From the NCBI GenBank assembly GCA_036852015.1, contig JAANDG010000235.1, positions 62,001 through 126,000 on the forward strand: a stretch of 64,000 bases of DNA, in the 5' to 3' direction. Origin of the DNA: Pelodera strongyloides (Eukaryota; Nematoda; Chromadorea; Rhabditida; Rhabditidae). The position numbers and the translations under genes are program-made. Below are positions 1 to 13,927 of the stretch, one piece after another. Each line of letters starts with the position of its first letter. Position 1 is the stretch's first letter. The notes under the pieces are model-generated. The model made no database searches and had not been told where the DNA came from. It saw nothing but the letters and a program-made list of their open reading frames with translations.

Positions 1-3000
1 GTTAAACAGGCACGCGAGCCTCACGAATCTTTCCCCGACCTCTGACGTTCACTACTTCTCAACAACAAAAACAAACACAAGAACAGCTATACAGGGGGGG
101 GGGCTATAATTCCCAAACGAGATTGACTTCTAATGCCTTGATTTAGACAACGCATTTAAATTGTGCATTGATAATAGCGTAAATTACACTGCTCAGTGGG
201 GAAATAATTTAAACTTTAATTCGAAAAGTGTGTTTGTCATAATACAAGTTCAACTTGCGATGATAAAATCAAGAGAAGTAGTATAACGTGGTGCTTGAAT
301 GAGAAGAGCATGAGGTATGCGTGAAATTGGATATTTCCCTATTTTCGATGTACGCTTTCCATGCGGAGGACAGGTGCATCAGGCAAAGGTGGCAATATAA
401 TAAATATTAAATGTGAATGAACATTCTAAATGAACCTGAGACATATTTACATATTTCGAAAGAAAACGCTGCAAATCTCGCAGCAATACCCTCCACAATA
501 CGCAACTACTGTCTGCAAAATAAATAGTTAGAATAGGTGAATTTAAACCAAAATAGATTAGTAGGTGACTCTTTGCTCAGTTTTTTTATACATATGCCAC
601 TGTCGACCTCCTCAAGTTAGTATTGAGCTCCCGTGGAGGTCGTACGTAATGGGATTATTTCAATACCACTGTTTTCATTCTTTGCATCGATTCTAACCCA
701 CAAAAGATGTAAAAAAATAGTAACGAAAATTCAAGAATACGTAGAGCAAGTTTTTTTGCGCGTAATAATATTAGGCATTACTTAATCACTTGACTTTGTG
801 TCTAGTTGTTAAAGTGTCACACGTGCGCCTCCAAGCAAACCAGGGAGCGTCCGTCTCAATCTTCCAATGTAAAAGCAGGCTTTGCTTTTGGTGGTGCGGG
901 CACGAAAACCGGTCCATAATCATTGTGGAACAAGGACTTTTCAAAATAGAACAGAGAGCAACTAATCGATGAATACAAACCGAAAGAGCAAACATATAAT
1001 AATAAAAGGGGTATTTATTACATCGATTGATGAGCCTTCTGGGCACTGTTGCAGGAAATGATAGTAATCTAGTGCGGAAACCATCAAAACCCATATCACG
1101 ATACTTAAGGACCATAGCTTGTTTACTCAAAGTAAACATAACCACCCGGAGACCTTGAATATTATTAGTCATAAAGAGCTGCAGTTAAATAGGTGACTCA
1201 AAATACTATAAGAAAACTAGTCAGGCAAACGGGATGTTTCTGTCCTATTATGCAAAAACATGGATTTTTGGGTATACCTTCTTCAGTTTATATAAATTGT
1301 TATGTGTTTTGCAGAACGAAATCTGAGATTCTCAGCATCTGATAGTGATTCATATTGTGAAGCACATTTCACACCTTTGTTTTGAAGGAAAGCTTAGAAA
1401 GGAAACAGGATAAAATAACATAGGAAACAACATATCGTTCAATGGGGACACCCATTCGCAACAAAGCGGTTTATCACATGAAAGTGTCGGGAGCGCTTTT
1501 CGAAAGAATCAAATCAAACACATATGGGAAGTTGAGTCGGGAACAAAGTAACCAAGGAAACAAATATGGTTTCATGTGTTTGCACTCCCTGGTTCTACGT
1601 AGAACCCTAACCTGACGGTTGATGAAATATCATACGTCTAGGATACCATAAAATTAGTACATAACGGGTTCAACAATGTTCTACAACTTTTGAGTATAAT
1701 TATTACAGTTAACCCTTACTGTTCGAAACGGCGCATTAATTGTACTTCAAAGACTAGCATAATGGAAATAGAGCAGCAGAAAATACTGCGTTGACGTATT
1801 TGCGGGACTGAAAAAGACTGGCCGACTGGTCCTGCTTTCACGCAGATTGCATCTAGACATCGAGCGAGTACGATGACCAGTGGTCGGTAAGTCTATTTGA
1901 GCATTCGAGGTTTAGATCCAAATTAAGGATTCTTTAAACAACGTAAACCCATCCTATCAAAATAGGTGTCTTAAATATTCAACGCAGAAAATGGAAAATA
2001 AAACTCCAAAAGACAAAAAAGCAAATGGTGCAAACAGCTGAAATGATTGCCTCAAACACTAACTTTTAATTAACGGCCTCGGTTTTTACGGGGACAAGTG
2101 CAGCGTTCGGGATCTTTTTTACGACTTCGTCTCGGAAAACTTTTGGTTGCTTTCTTTGCTGTTTTTTGCAGCACATGATGCATTTGATGCTGAATGCAAA
2201 GTTCACTCTATATTAATAATGATTTATTGATTTCATTTAAAGTACATAATCAAAAGGCAACCCTAAGACGGCAATGCGTATAAAAACATCCCATACTGAC
2301 AAGGGGCCCTACTGTATGTTCATATTTCTAGTAACAAGTAAACAAATAAATACTATGATTAAATAAATATATTGTATAAGTAAGTTTCACAAGTTAATCG
2401 ATCAGCATATTATTTAACCCAAAACTGAGGCCGTGTCTTAATAACAAGATCCAATTAGCAATCATAACAACAATAAAATCATATGTTGCTTAAACACTAG
2501 GATACCTTCACCAGGTGTAGAAAGTTATTTGTTCAATATGCTAACTAATGAATAAGAAGCGGCGCAATTGTTCATTCGCCTCCCATTAAATAGGTGCCGG
2601 ATTTATAAGTCTAGTATGACTGATAGCACCTCACGTTTGATTGGCATTTTGAGGAACAAGCCAAGGCAAATAGCACAAGCATTACACCACAAGGCTGACT
2701 AACAAGAGGATTGCATTTAGGAGAACCTATTTCATATGATTATTAGAGATAGTATAAAGACTAAAAGCATATATAAGAATATAAGAACGATAAAATACCC
2801 TATTTTCAAAAATTAGGTAAAAATCAAACAATTATGAAAACATTGTGGTGGGGTGATAAATGAAGAGCGTAACATTATACGAAGAACGTAAACTAATTTT
2901 CATAAAAGTGAAGCTAAATGGGCTCGCATGGGTGTTGTTCCTGGCCATTACATCGCAAATGACCAGAAACTTTTTGACGAGAGTCCGTATAGCATACGTA

Positions 3001-3597
3001 ACTGGACAGAGAAACGAGGACCATGGCTTCAAACGACCTATGTGTTACAAAGAGAACAACTGTTTCCATCTTGGTTTTATGTGAATAAGGAGCGGGAGAT
3101 AAAAAAAAGGCCTGTATACTATTCATTTTCTTGGAAATATTTGAAATACGGGCTCTATTCATCAAGAGCCGTTCAATATGAGGGCAGTCCGTCCGTTGAA
3201 GGTAAACCAATTTCATGTAAATAGCAACCGCCTTTTTTATCTTATTAGTTAAGAATAACTACTCGTAGTGGAACGCTAAACTGGACGACCCTTGACTGGG
3301 ACCGAATGACAGTTATCACAAGTAACAAAAATAAAACACATATACAAATTACACTACCTAGTCTATAGCATGACACAACGAGCTTCGCGCAAGGTTTCGC
3401 TGCCATAATAATGTGAATTCTTTAATGCAACAAAAATGGGCGAACCATTAAAACAAACAAAACCGATAACTAGGTTACGTTGGGCATGTCTAGCAAGAAA
3501 CAACAAGGAGTTCGAAGAAAAGAAATGAAAAGAAAAAAACTATAGGAATTAATATGTATTAGGAATGACCGGTGAAATACAGAAGCAGCAAAATATC
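1..3597. other. AT-rich spacer, no gene recognised
   Basis: I see no convincing exon, RNA gene or complete mobile element here. Short open frames exist on both strands around 0.8-1.2 kb and 2.8-3.2 kb, but they overlap antisense to each other, show no family motif and have no consistent splice signals. One repeat tail (about 2213-2274) is listed separately. Confidence 0.5.
2213..2274 (-). repeat. Retroposon-like 3' tail, copy 1
   Basis: The reverse complement carries the same text as 17398-17461: a CTTAGGGTNGCCTTTTGATTAT-type start, a diverged middle and a final AATAA/ATT-rich tail. Sharing this stretch at two distant sites in opposite orientation, ending in short ATT repeats, is what 3' ends of SINE or LINE copies look like. 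No body of the element could be identified. Confidence 0.4.
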
Positions 3598-3670
3598 AGC
3601 CCGATGCGGGGCTCGAACCCGCGACAACCAGATTAAGAGTCTGGTGCTCTACCGACTGAGCTAACCGGGC
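3598..3670 (-). tRNA. tRNA-Lys (anticodon CTT), copy 1
   Basis: Read on the minus strand, the 73-nt sequence folds as a complete cloverleaf. The acceptor GCCCGGT pairs with ATCGGGC. The D arm starts TAGCTCAGTCGG (A box). The anticodon loop is CTCTTAA, with anticodon CTT. The T arm contains GGTTCGAGCCC (B box). There is no encoded CCA and no intron. A TTTT run lies just downstream on the minus strand, a usual polymerase III terminator. A second copy lies about 380 bp away in the same orientation. Confidence 0.95.
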
Positions 3671-3978
3671 TCACGCGTAAGCAAGTAGAGTTGGCATACT
3701 AAAATACCTTCAAATTTTAAGCAAATGAATAAATTGTGTAGGAGTACCGCACTTTACAAAATGTTTTCGGATTAAATAGAAGCAGTTTTAATACTTTTGT
3801 CATTCGGAGGATTCAGTTGTGTATGCTTAGCAATATTGTATGAAAGAAAGATTGACTACGTATTCAGTTTAAATTATAAAGAAATTTCCATTCAAAGCCA
3901 CGTTGTTTAGAAAAAAAAACAGAATAACAAAATGTCTTATCCATTACTAATTTTCGAAGTGAATTTGCGAAAAAAATC

Positions 3979-4051
3979 AGCCCGATGCGGGGCTCGAACC
4001 CGCGACAACCAGATTAAGAGTCTGGTGCTCTACCGACTGAGCTAACCGGGC
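3979..4051 (-). tRNA. tRNA-Lys (anticodon CTT), copy 2
   Basis: The 73-nt sequence appears identical to the copy at 3598-3670, with the same acceptor, anticodon CTT and B box. A run of seven T follows the 3' end on the minus strand. The flanking DNA of the two copies does not look alike beyond the gene, so either only the gene is kept similar or the duplication is old. Confidence 0.95.
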
Positions 4052-7000
4052 TCAGCGTGTTGTTCACTGCCGAATCTCTTTTTACCGATTTTACGGACCC
4101 TCAAACGTAGGTAGGAAACAAGAAAAGAAGGTTGCTGCATTTTAATAATTAAGTAATAGTAGTGTTCAATTCACACTAATGGGAAATTCAACGATGAAAG
4201 GAGATAGAAAAAAAGTAGAAGTCAACCAGCGGCATCCAAGGTATTCAACAAGGACTCAATAATTTTAATCCAGACAGAAGCTTTAAATTAACTCACAAAG
4301 AAGGAAGTACATAAGCAAAGAAAATGACTTTTCTTCTGTTATGTGTGCAAATGTCTTGGTTATGGTTTCATACAACTCAAAAACCGTTTACTCAACGCGT
4401 CAGAATGCATTAGAAAGTTGATTTTGTACCATACATATGCTACGTGTGCTTTGTTTGCAGAGCTGCAGGATTAATTCGATGAAAAACGGTACTGAAGTAC
4501 TCATAGGCAAGACCGTTGTTTGTGTTCATTTTCGCAGTTCACAAATATTGTACATTTTTTTTGAAGCGAAAAGTACCTATTGGGCGGCCGAATTAAAGCA
4601 GCTTTAAACCTTTGTTCTTACTTTACGACTTCAAAACAAACAAAAATTGATAGTGGCGTGAAGTTGATAATCGGTCAAGGCAAACATTGCGTGGAAGGGG
4701 AGTTTTATTGGTATGTGATTTATCCCTCAATGACAAAGGAAATTCGATTGTACAGTAAGCATAGAAAATCTGTACAATATCAACAATAAGAGTGAAAGGG
4801 CATATTCTTAATTACTCATTAAAAAAACATATATATTACAGTATTGATAGTATGTACGTAAAAGGAAAAGCACGGAGGGAGAATAGAGATGATAGATGGA
4901 AGAGGGTGAGAGAAGCTGAAAATGGAAGCCCGCGGGTACAGGTCTTGTGAAACTATAGGTTGGACGGTCAGCACAGGAAAGGTGGTCGAGATCGGGAGTG
5001 ACCGCTGTCTGCAAAGTTGGAGAGAGGCAGGTAGAAAGATAATAACAGGGAATTACACATAGACAGAGGAAGAGAGAGGGAGAGGGAGTGAGAGAGAGGA
5101 AGAGAGGGGAAGAGAGGGGAAGAGAGAGAGAGAGAAGTTTGGTAGGTCACCCAGGCGGGGATGCAAAGGTAACCGACCACCTCCGGCAAAGGGTTTGCAC
5201 GTCAAATTGATTTATACTGCTGGAAACTATGCTAATGGTAAGGTACTGAACGACAACGTGTCCAACATTTGCATAATAAACACAAATCCAGTTAGGACAC
5301 TTAGTTTTTTTTGTTTATTGTTTATCTCAGTTACAAATTATGGCAGGAGTAAACTACGAGTGGCAGCTTCGGTGTTGCCAACAAAACATTGAAATGGCCT
5401 TCAAAAATTATTCACAACTGTATAAGCAATTTTTTTTGTGAAGATTCCAGCACAAGGAGGAAGCTTTATGCGCCTGTAACAAAGCCTCTCTCGGAATTTT
5501 GAATCTTAAAGCAAAAGTTTAAAATAAAACAAAACAACTGGTTAATATGCAATCTTTGAATACGATGACTGGATAAGCTTGCTTTGGGAAGAGCCAATTT
5601 TCGATTCGTGTTTGGCCATCTGTTTATATAAATTGAAAATAAACAAAGCCTGCAAGAAATGGGGCCGAGGGGGTCCCGGCTAGGACTTCGATTTCTCTTC
5701 ATATTCGTATCCATACATGGCATCAATATTGTATAAATCATAATTTTTTAGCATAAACGAAGCAGAACTGTTTTGCAACCTCAAAGCAGAGCAACAAATC
5801 ACCTACAAATTTAACCGAATTTATGCTTGGGCATATGAAAACCTGAAAGAACTACGCTGATCAGCTCAAAATAGGCGAGAATTTGGCCGCTCTGTGAGAA
5901 TACTGGTAGCAGTATAAATTACAAACAGTATTGTTGGCGGCGGAGACAAAAATATTAATTCATTATACTATGCGTCAATTATTTGGCAAACGGGGTTTTA
6001 TAAGCATACGGCTAAAATGCTCACAAGACAAATTCTTGTACCAATTGTAAGTACTATACATATGATCGTGTGAAAGGCATGTTGTTTGAGGTATGTGGTT
6101 ACGCAGTAGCCGAAAGGTCAAGGATAGCACTAAAGTGCAATGCGCCTAGACAACGCTAGGTTGTACCAATGGATTATGATACACATCATCTCGCATATCA
6201 TTTTCTGAATAATCATCGTTTTCAAATCCTTTGATCCGACTTCCGTTAATTGCCTATATTATGGAATATATTTGTTTAAATAAACTCTACTTATATATCC
6301 TATAGGTCCACATCGGGTTTTTCCTCTGAAGTAAAAGACTAGAGCATGTAAATAACTGTTTACCCAGGAGTGTTCTGCAACAAAATACTCATATCCTACT
6401 TTTAGCGAATGTACATATAGGTTCACCACATACTGAGTGCACACCTAACATCAGAATGTTGTGCCGACAGGGGATTAATCGATAATCCGGTACAACTATA
6501 CCTCATAATCAGAATCAGAGATTAGCATATACTATTTGGGGTTGTTTCCAGTCTATATATTGGGTGTTTGTGAAAAGACCGAGCGTGAATACATATTGCC
6601 GTAAATTGTTCAATATTTAGTTGGGAGAAAGAAATTGAGACAATACAATAAACATAATGAAGTGAGAATGTGAAAACAATAAGAAAAGAAACTTTGGGTA
6701 GAAAATTGCTCTGAAGAAATGCAAAATCGTTTTAATCACGAAACACGAGTTTAACATTCGACTGAATATACATTCGACTGACTTGCTGAATTACTAATAT
6801 GAGATATGTTCCCCGCGGATGTATATACATACAAATTCTGTGTTGGGCAATCAAAGGGCTTATACTTCGCTCGTTGCTAAGGTGCAACCAACAGAGATTT
6901 GCCGGAACATGAATACGCTTGCGAAACAAACAATTTAGTACATTTCTGGCCGGAAATTGAAATTTTCTGATTGTTTGATGAACATAAAATGCCTTATCAT

Positions 7001-8695
7001 AAAACATCTTGTTTTATTTATAAACCGTTTCGTTTTATAAGTTGAGCATTATGCCTAAGCAACTTAGGCGGTAGTACACGATAATATACGACGTTATTTC
7101 GAAGCACACGTACCAGAATCGCGAAGCCGAGTTCAACATGTCTTCAATCAATCAGTGCATCTTTACGTAGCTTTCAAAACCCTAAAATAATCAAATCGAG
7201 AATAAAGAATCATATGATATGCAAGTGGACCTTGATCAACAACAACAACGCAATTAGAATAAAAAGGTGCCAAGAGGAGAATGTGTCGAATTAAAATTGA
7301 CTACAATTGTAATACATTGAATTTTATGTAATAATTTCTAGCATTCTCAACTATTTGCTGAAATTCATCCTGAAGCATCGTTCATGATACAAATAAAAAA
7401 ATATGCATACTACGATAGTGAATATTCAGATCTAAAATTCATTTCTGCTAAATTTGATAAACAACGGCTAGACTGATAGCGTGAAGCATGCATTTCAGCG
7501 TAAATTCAGGACTGCACGAAAGAGCAAACATTCGGCTCCAGCAATGCTTTAACGCATATGAGCTCGACAAAGGGACAGCCAGCGGGAATTCACCGTCGAA
7601 AACACAAATATTTGCCTTTTCAATTGGCTTTCTGTATAAATTTGTTTTCTAAAATAAAATTATCAATGATCTTTAGGCCTCGAAGCAAACACTCAATATT
7701 TTCCTTTGTCAACTTCAAGGTGAACGCACATAAACTGCGTATTGTTCAACCTAATTGAGTTCATCAGGAACATAACGGTCATGAGTTCCTCGTTTCAAGA
7801 AGACACGTATCGGAATATGGATTGCGCGCTGGATGGGATAGCTGGCAGAGCCTTTGAATTCCTCAACCCGCCCCCGGTCAGGTTCTGCAAGTGGCATGTA
7901 AGCCCGCAAAGGGGCTCTCACCTGATCCGAAAAAAGGAAGGTTCGAACCACAGAGGACTGTTCCTATGTAATGTGGCAATCCTATTAGCATTTCCCCCCT
8001 GGCAAGGACGGCACATCACACAATAAAACCCCCTCAAACAGGTATCCAGCACTGGCATTCAAAATACAAATATGGGGAGCATTGGTTGAATTTGAATTGT
8101 TACGTGGCGACGAACAAGAGGACATAATAATAATATTTCTCTAAATTATTTCCTATTCAGAACTTGCTCAATAAAATGCTTGACAGTGTATTTCCACTTA
8201 TACCGTTCATCTTCCTGCCTTAATCCTTATGACACGAACTAAGGTTTCTTACAATTTTCATTCGGTGGAAGCCACAATGTAAAGTCCGCTTACCGATGAG
8301 CTTTTGCTTTTTTTTCTGCTAGCGGTCTTCAACCGTATATGGTATAAACCGCGTGGCAAGTGAATCATGTTCCTTTCATTGTGGATATGACAACAGGATT
8401 TCGTTTTCATGAGACAAACAGTGAGATCGAGCTGAGAGATTGTGACAGTTGATAATTCCGGATATGGGAAATTATACTAACCATGCATTATTGGGTACAG
8501 AGTGGACGTTATCGATCAGAAAAATTTTAATGTAGATATTTTCATGAAAAATTGAAAATGCAAGATGCGACAAAATTCCAACAGGTAGTGTTTAGTTCGC
8601 CGATATGATATTCGTTAGTACCGGCGGAAACCGTGTAAAATGTAAAGGTAAACACGATTTCTTTTCAGATTTTATTGTTCAATAATAAATGGATC
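4052..8695. other. Long spacer without recognised gene
   Basis: No gene model is supported. It contains a (GA)-rich purine tract (5061-5137) and scattered short open frames of no recognisable family. A less AT-rich stretch at about 7850-8030 carries an AATAAA signal but no protein homology I recognise. Confidence 0.45.
5061..5137. repeat. (GA)n-type purine tract
   Basis: The plus strand is almost pure purine, made of GAGAGG and GAGA units. This makes long artefactual open frames on both strands (Ser/Leu-rich on the minus strand). Confidence 0.9.
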
Positions 8696-9045
8696 TTAAA
8701 GGGATCGGTTCACCTTAAATTGTGTCTGTTTTTTTTTGTTTCTTTATTTTCTATAAAGGATAATACAAATTTGGAACACAAAAAGTAGTGTTCTATTTCA
8801 ATACTCACGGAGATATTAGGTGATAAAGTGGTGCATTGATCGGTCCAAAATGGCAAAGGGTAATTGTCTCTAGGACAATTACCCTTTGCCATTTTGGACC
8901 GATGAATGCACCACTTTATCACCTAATAATTCTGTGAGTATTGAAATAGAACACTACTTTTTGTGTTCCAAATTTGTATTATCCCTTATAGAAAATAAAG
9001 AAACAAAAAAAGCAGACACAATTTAAGGTGAACCGATCCCTTTAA
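8696..9045. mobile_element. TTAA-flanked palindromic MITE (foldback)
   Basis: The whole 350-bp stretch is one inverted repeat. It starts TTAA AGGGATCGGTTCACC and ends GGTGAACCGATCCCT TTAA, with the axis near 8870 and only a few unpaired bases in the middle. The TTAA on both sides fits the target-site duplication of piggyBac-type elements, and no transposase is encoded. The arms are nearly identical, so transcription through it would give one long hairpin RNA. Assignment to piggyBac is inference from TTAA alone. Confidence 0.8.
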
Positions 9046-10921
9046 TATTTTTTTAATTCAGCTGTCGCAGTATTTTTCGTGCCAACATTTCAAATATATG
9101 TTACCTTGCTACGTTCATGCACAAAAATAACGCCAAGTTTATGTGTTTAAGGAGAAATTTTATAATTTAAATAAACCGAAAGCCTGTTCGAACATATTTC
9201 GGACTGTAGTGTTTGCAGAAAATCATAATGAGCATTTTAACAACATAACTCAAATAAGGTTGGAAAGAAGCAAATGCCCACAGTCGCAAAACTTGCAAGC
9301 GGAGCAGTTTCGCGCTCTTGTTAGTGCAGTGAAGACTGAACGGGATTGAGTGACCTGCTCCACACACAGATCTCAATGCGATCGCGCGGCTCTTTGCGCG
9401 TCCCGCAACCCTTTAGCATTGAGTGAATTGAGCGCTCGACACTCTCGAACCTCTAATGCGGGTCGTTCGGGAGACGACTCCATGAAGTAGCAGCAAAGAG
9501 TAACAAACAGCTCTCTCAAAAATATGAGTTAGTTACTCACATGATACTGCAATGCGCTCCTTTACGGAACAGCGATAGATTCTTTGTAGGATGAGTGATC
9601 CGAAATCTTAATTGTATAGTCGACGTACTGAGCGAGCAAGCTGTGGGATCCTACGATGCTCTTCGATTGAACGACTCCAGTTTGTGACTGACTATATTTA
9701 ATTAATGGCTGATTGTGAAAGAGATGTGACGAGATCCGATCCGACAACTCGCCTTTTGTTGTTGATAAAGCTCGGACATCTGTGTGTAATATATTATTAG
9801 TTTTCATAATAGCTCTACAGTTGAGAGAGTGCTACCTAGTGGAATATATTACGAGGAAAATGGTAAAACCTAGCACTCTGCTTTGAAATATGTATTCGGG
9901 ATCCGAAATGTCCTCACAAAAGTATGATTGCACGCTTGTTTTATGTATCCAGAAAGGTGCATGCGCATGACAATTTACAAATCCTTTTCCTTCAGATGAT
10001 TAAATTAAATGTAACTACGTACACTTATAATGTACACTTTATTGTATATTTGCATTGTATATTGTATGTGAAGATGCCTTTCGTAGCTGTTTTCTATCCG
10101 TCGTTGCGTTTCAATTAGAGTTCCATAAACCTTATTGGTGTAAGTGAAAGTGGATTGTGTAGAACGTTATCCAAAGCACCAAGCCGCAACTTACTCTGAT
10201 TCAGTACAGAAAAAGAACAATTTATCCAAAAGTCAAGGCAGGTTTCGCGAGAAACTATAGACTATTAATGCAATGATAAAGTTGTTCTCTGCATGCCAAA
10301 CTGCCAAACAATATTAAAGAACAAAAAAAAACACGTAATCAGAGAAATTGAATCCGTTTTAAAAGAATATATACCTCACCCCAAAGTACAGTTATAGACA
10401 AACAAAGACAAACAGTGTCAACATTTTACACAAATCACTAAAAAGCTGGTACTTTATAGGCAACCCGCGAAATTCGGAACATTATTAGCGATATATCAAA
10501 ACAATTTTCCTAATATGCAGAAATCTCAACGAAAAGAACGTACGGAATTTACCAACCCTTGCTTACAATAATATACAGTTAGGGAGTACGAGAGAAAATA
10601 TGGCACGGTATACAATAAAGAAATGAGATTCGTTTTGAACAAAAAATTGAAGCATAAATCGTAACAGGTGAAAATCATAAAAAGAATCGACGTGCTAACC
10701 AAAGTCGAATTTTTGTTCAGCGTTTCAGATAGACAACAATTTCCATAAGATATTTACACATGGATTCATTGCGACGGCAAGTAGATAACGAAAAAGAAAT
10801 GTATCATAAGTTAGTTAACTTAGTAACACTTTCAAACTAATGGTAAGCCGTAAACAACACAACGAAGAAACGAGACGAGACGCCTTGGGTGTTTGTACAT
10901 TGTCTTGTAAACAGCACACGT
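9046..10921. other. Spacer downstream of the CHIP gene
   Basis: No exon or RNA gene is recognised. It contains the unassigned 3' untranslated region of CHIP, which is transcribed leftward. I could not find a clear AATAAA signal for that gene on the minus strand within the first few hundred bases. Confidence 0.4.
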
Positions 10922-13900
10922 TTACGCCAGATCCTCATACTCAGCCCAAGGATTTGCTTGTAAAAAGTGTTCCACAACCTGCAAAGAAATAGTACATTCA
11001 CTTTCAAGGTAAAGCTAAAGAATTACATGCCACCCTAAAAAAATGTATACAAAAATTGTAGTTATGAGCAGTCAATTGTCAGCGCCATTGAAATAAACGT
11101 TTCATACGCAGCATACGTTTCCACGAGTGCGTTCCTTTGGAATTGGTAGCAAGCGAGAAGGAGCCCATTAGTTAAATTAATCCACATACCCCCGATAATT
11201 TATCACAGTATTATCATTCTATATGGCAAATATTACCTCCTTCATCGCCAGATTCGGAATGAGCTGCTTTTCAAGCAATGGCTGCCTAGTGACTGGATCG
11301 AAGTGCCCAACTCGCTTCAGATGGGAGAGAATGTCGGTTTTATCATAGGTGATACCTGAAAATGGACCGATTACGATTGACAGATAAACAGCTCTTTGAG
11401 GCACGAGATCTAACAACACAATGGCGAAAGAGTCCGGATCCATATATGAAGAAGCTTCTTACCGCATGGAGTGATGACAGGCTCTCTAAGTAGGCCCAGA
11501 GATATCTTCCCACACAGATAGTCTGGGATTTCTCGTCGTTTTCTACGTTCGTCGAGCTAAAATAACATAAATGAGAAATTAGATGCACTAGTATTTCTCC
11601 CATTTCTCGAAAGACGACCTGTTGACATGACGTTAATGACTGGAAAACTTCCATTCCCAATAGGCAAGGTTGAAGGAAAAAATACTCCCAACCTTCAGGT
11701 GCTTTACTAACATTATTTACAGGCTCGTAAGCTAAGACATACACATATCATATCATTAGCGTGTTATGCAATATCAGTACTTGAGTTCCATATTGCAACA
11801 ATTCATATATAACAAAGTACCTGAGCAAACATCGCATTCAACTGATCCTTACGCAGTTGTGCCTGCTTCGCAATTGCTGACTCTTTCTGAACAAGGGACT
11901 TGTCGATAGCCTCATCATTGGAACCCTTCGATATCTGCAAGTATCACGCGATAATAAGTCACTTCCAAAACCATCACTTCCACATACTACGTCAAATGAA
12001 ATAAAAGGGGAAGACGCCCATGCGCAGATGTTCCGAAATAATAGTTACGCTGGAAAGTATAGGCAAAGAAAGCGGCATAGTTTAGATTAATAAATCGCAC
12101 TCATACCTCTTTCTCCAATCTCTCTACTCGTTTATGTCGAATCAAACGGTCGATTTCGTCCAATTCGTCTTGCAGTTGGAGAACGATCTTTGAAAAAACC
12201 GTACGGTTTCGTTCATCGTAGAATTCAATGAGAGTTGTGATTTCATCACGATAATTCTTTAACTCGCTTTCGTCGAAACCCAAATACTCACTCGCTTCAG
12301 AGGCCTAAAGTGATTTTTATTAATGAAAGTAATAATAGTGGAATATAGGAATATGCACACCTGGTTGCCACAACATCGTCAAGTAAAGCGAAAGGCAAAT
12401 GAAAATGAAAATCACAACCTGCGTATCGGCATGGCTTTCCAATCTGACAATTCTGTTCTCCAGACGCTCCTTTCGCATAATCAGCACGGACTCAACGGGT
12501 TCAGGAAGATCGAATTCAGAATCGTGATCCTCATCCAGAAATTTGGACACCACGTCTAACTCCTGTTTCCACAGCATCTCCCTTTTCAGGCCTTCCATCC
12601 GTTGTTCCAAGTCGCTATCAATCAATCTAAACAACACATCTAAATAGTCTATTGGTCACATATATCAAAGAAGACACATATATCAAAGAAGACACACATA
12701 ACTGGCCATGTTATGGAATAGTGAAAATGAATGTGCAGGAGAAGAACCCTGGGGAGATTAACCCATTCTGAATAAAGGGGGAAAGCATCCTTAACTTTTC
12801 GCATTCTGTGTATTAAAGCTGAACTGTTTGATAACAAACGAAAACTACTGACGTATTCAGGTAAATCTGCAGCGCACAAACTCCGGCGGTTCTTTTCTCT
12901 TCCTCTTGGCTGAAACGTTCTCGTCTGGCGTGTCGAAGTTGCGACATGATCTCATCACCATAGTGCTCCTGAACAAACATCATTACATTCCACCGTCAAC
13001 TTTAAATAATGAGTACGATTTACAAAGAGTATACTAATTTGTGAGAGATTGTTTATAACAACAACTTCTAAAGTGCAGACTTCTTTGTGCACATTGATAT
13101 TCAATACATTCGTTACTGCCAGATAACATAAACAGAAAGAAACCCGTGACGAGTAAACCAGGAACACAAACCTTCTGCGAAATTGCCAGTTCATTGGCTT
13201 TTGTCAGGTAGATGATGGCATCGTCAAAATCTCCGAGTCCGATTGAGGCCTTACCGAGATAATAGTATGCCTAAACGTAGGATCTGGTAAACACTACGGC
13301 GTTGTAATCTAAATAGATAAAAGGCCAACTCTACATATTTGTTTTAGCACATCACAAAAATAGTATCTTGACATACATTTAAAAACAACAAACCTTTACA
13401 CTTTGCTGCTCAAGCTCCAATGCCTTTCGGCAGTCCTTAACAGCACTGCTGTAATTTCCGACCTGAAAGTAAGATATTGACGGACCAGAAAACAGTTTAG
13501 AAAGGTAACATTTACACCGACTTATGTCTTCTAAAGAATCATCAACACGACAGAAGAGTTCATTCTCACACTAAATGAAGCACACTGTAAACAGAAAACT
13601 AAAGGCACCTGCAAATACGCCAGCGCCCGATTAGTATAGTAGGTGGCGATGCACGGGTTCAATTTAATGGCTTTCGAATAGGAATCGGCGGCATCGAGGA
13701 ACCTGGAATGAATGTAAATGTAAAACAATTCCACAGCTTAACTGAAGAAAAATCAGATTGATACATCTAATGAATAACTAGCAAACGTTTAACCGGCAAG
13801 TCTTATCAATTGAAACCGTCAAAGCTCATTAAGTAAAAATAAATGTAAGTAAATGAAGATACCAAACCAACCTCCTTGCACCGAAGTGCTTGTTTCCCTG

Positions 13901-13927
13901 AATTTTCATCGCCTCTGCCGAGGCCAT
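10922..13927 (-). CDS. STUB1: CHIP/STUB1 E3 ubiquitin ligase (TPR + U-box), 11 exons
   Basis: Exons on the minus strand: 13927-13872, 13702-13609, 13462-13394, 13270-13172, 12968-12853, 12626-12419, 12304-12107, 11934-11821, 11556-11463, 11355-11237, 10978-10922. All junctions are GT-AG and in phase, giving 407 residues. The N-terminal TPR region (about 1-135) keeps the carboxylate-clamp residues that bind the EEVD tail of Hsp70/Hsp90: K8, N12, N43 and K73, matching human K30, N34, N65 and K95 with a constant offset. The C-terminal U-box (about 328-402) has [18 protein letters not shown] and [10 protein letters not shown], which recruit the ubiquitin-conjugating enzyme. CHIP is a cytosolic co-chaperone that ubiquitinates misfolded clients. 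The oddity is the middle: about 174 residues of charged, mostly helical sequence lie between TPR and U-box, against about 85 in human CHIP (303 residues in total). Start and end match the family, and identity is secure. Confidence 0.93.

Noticed and set aside
2832..3224. Overlapping open frames on both strands near 3 kb
   Set aside because: Short, antisense to each other, no motifs and no splice context.
4968..5189. Ser/Leu-rich protein on the minus strand
   Set aside because: Product of the GA-rich simple repeat.
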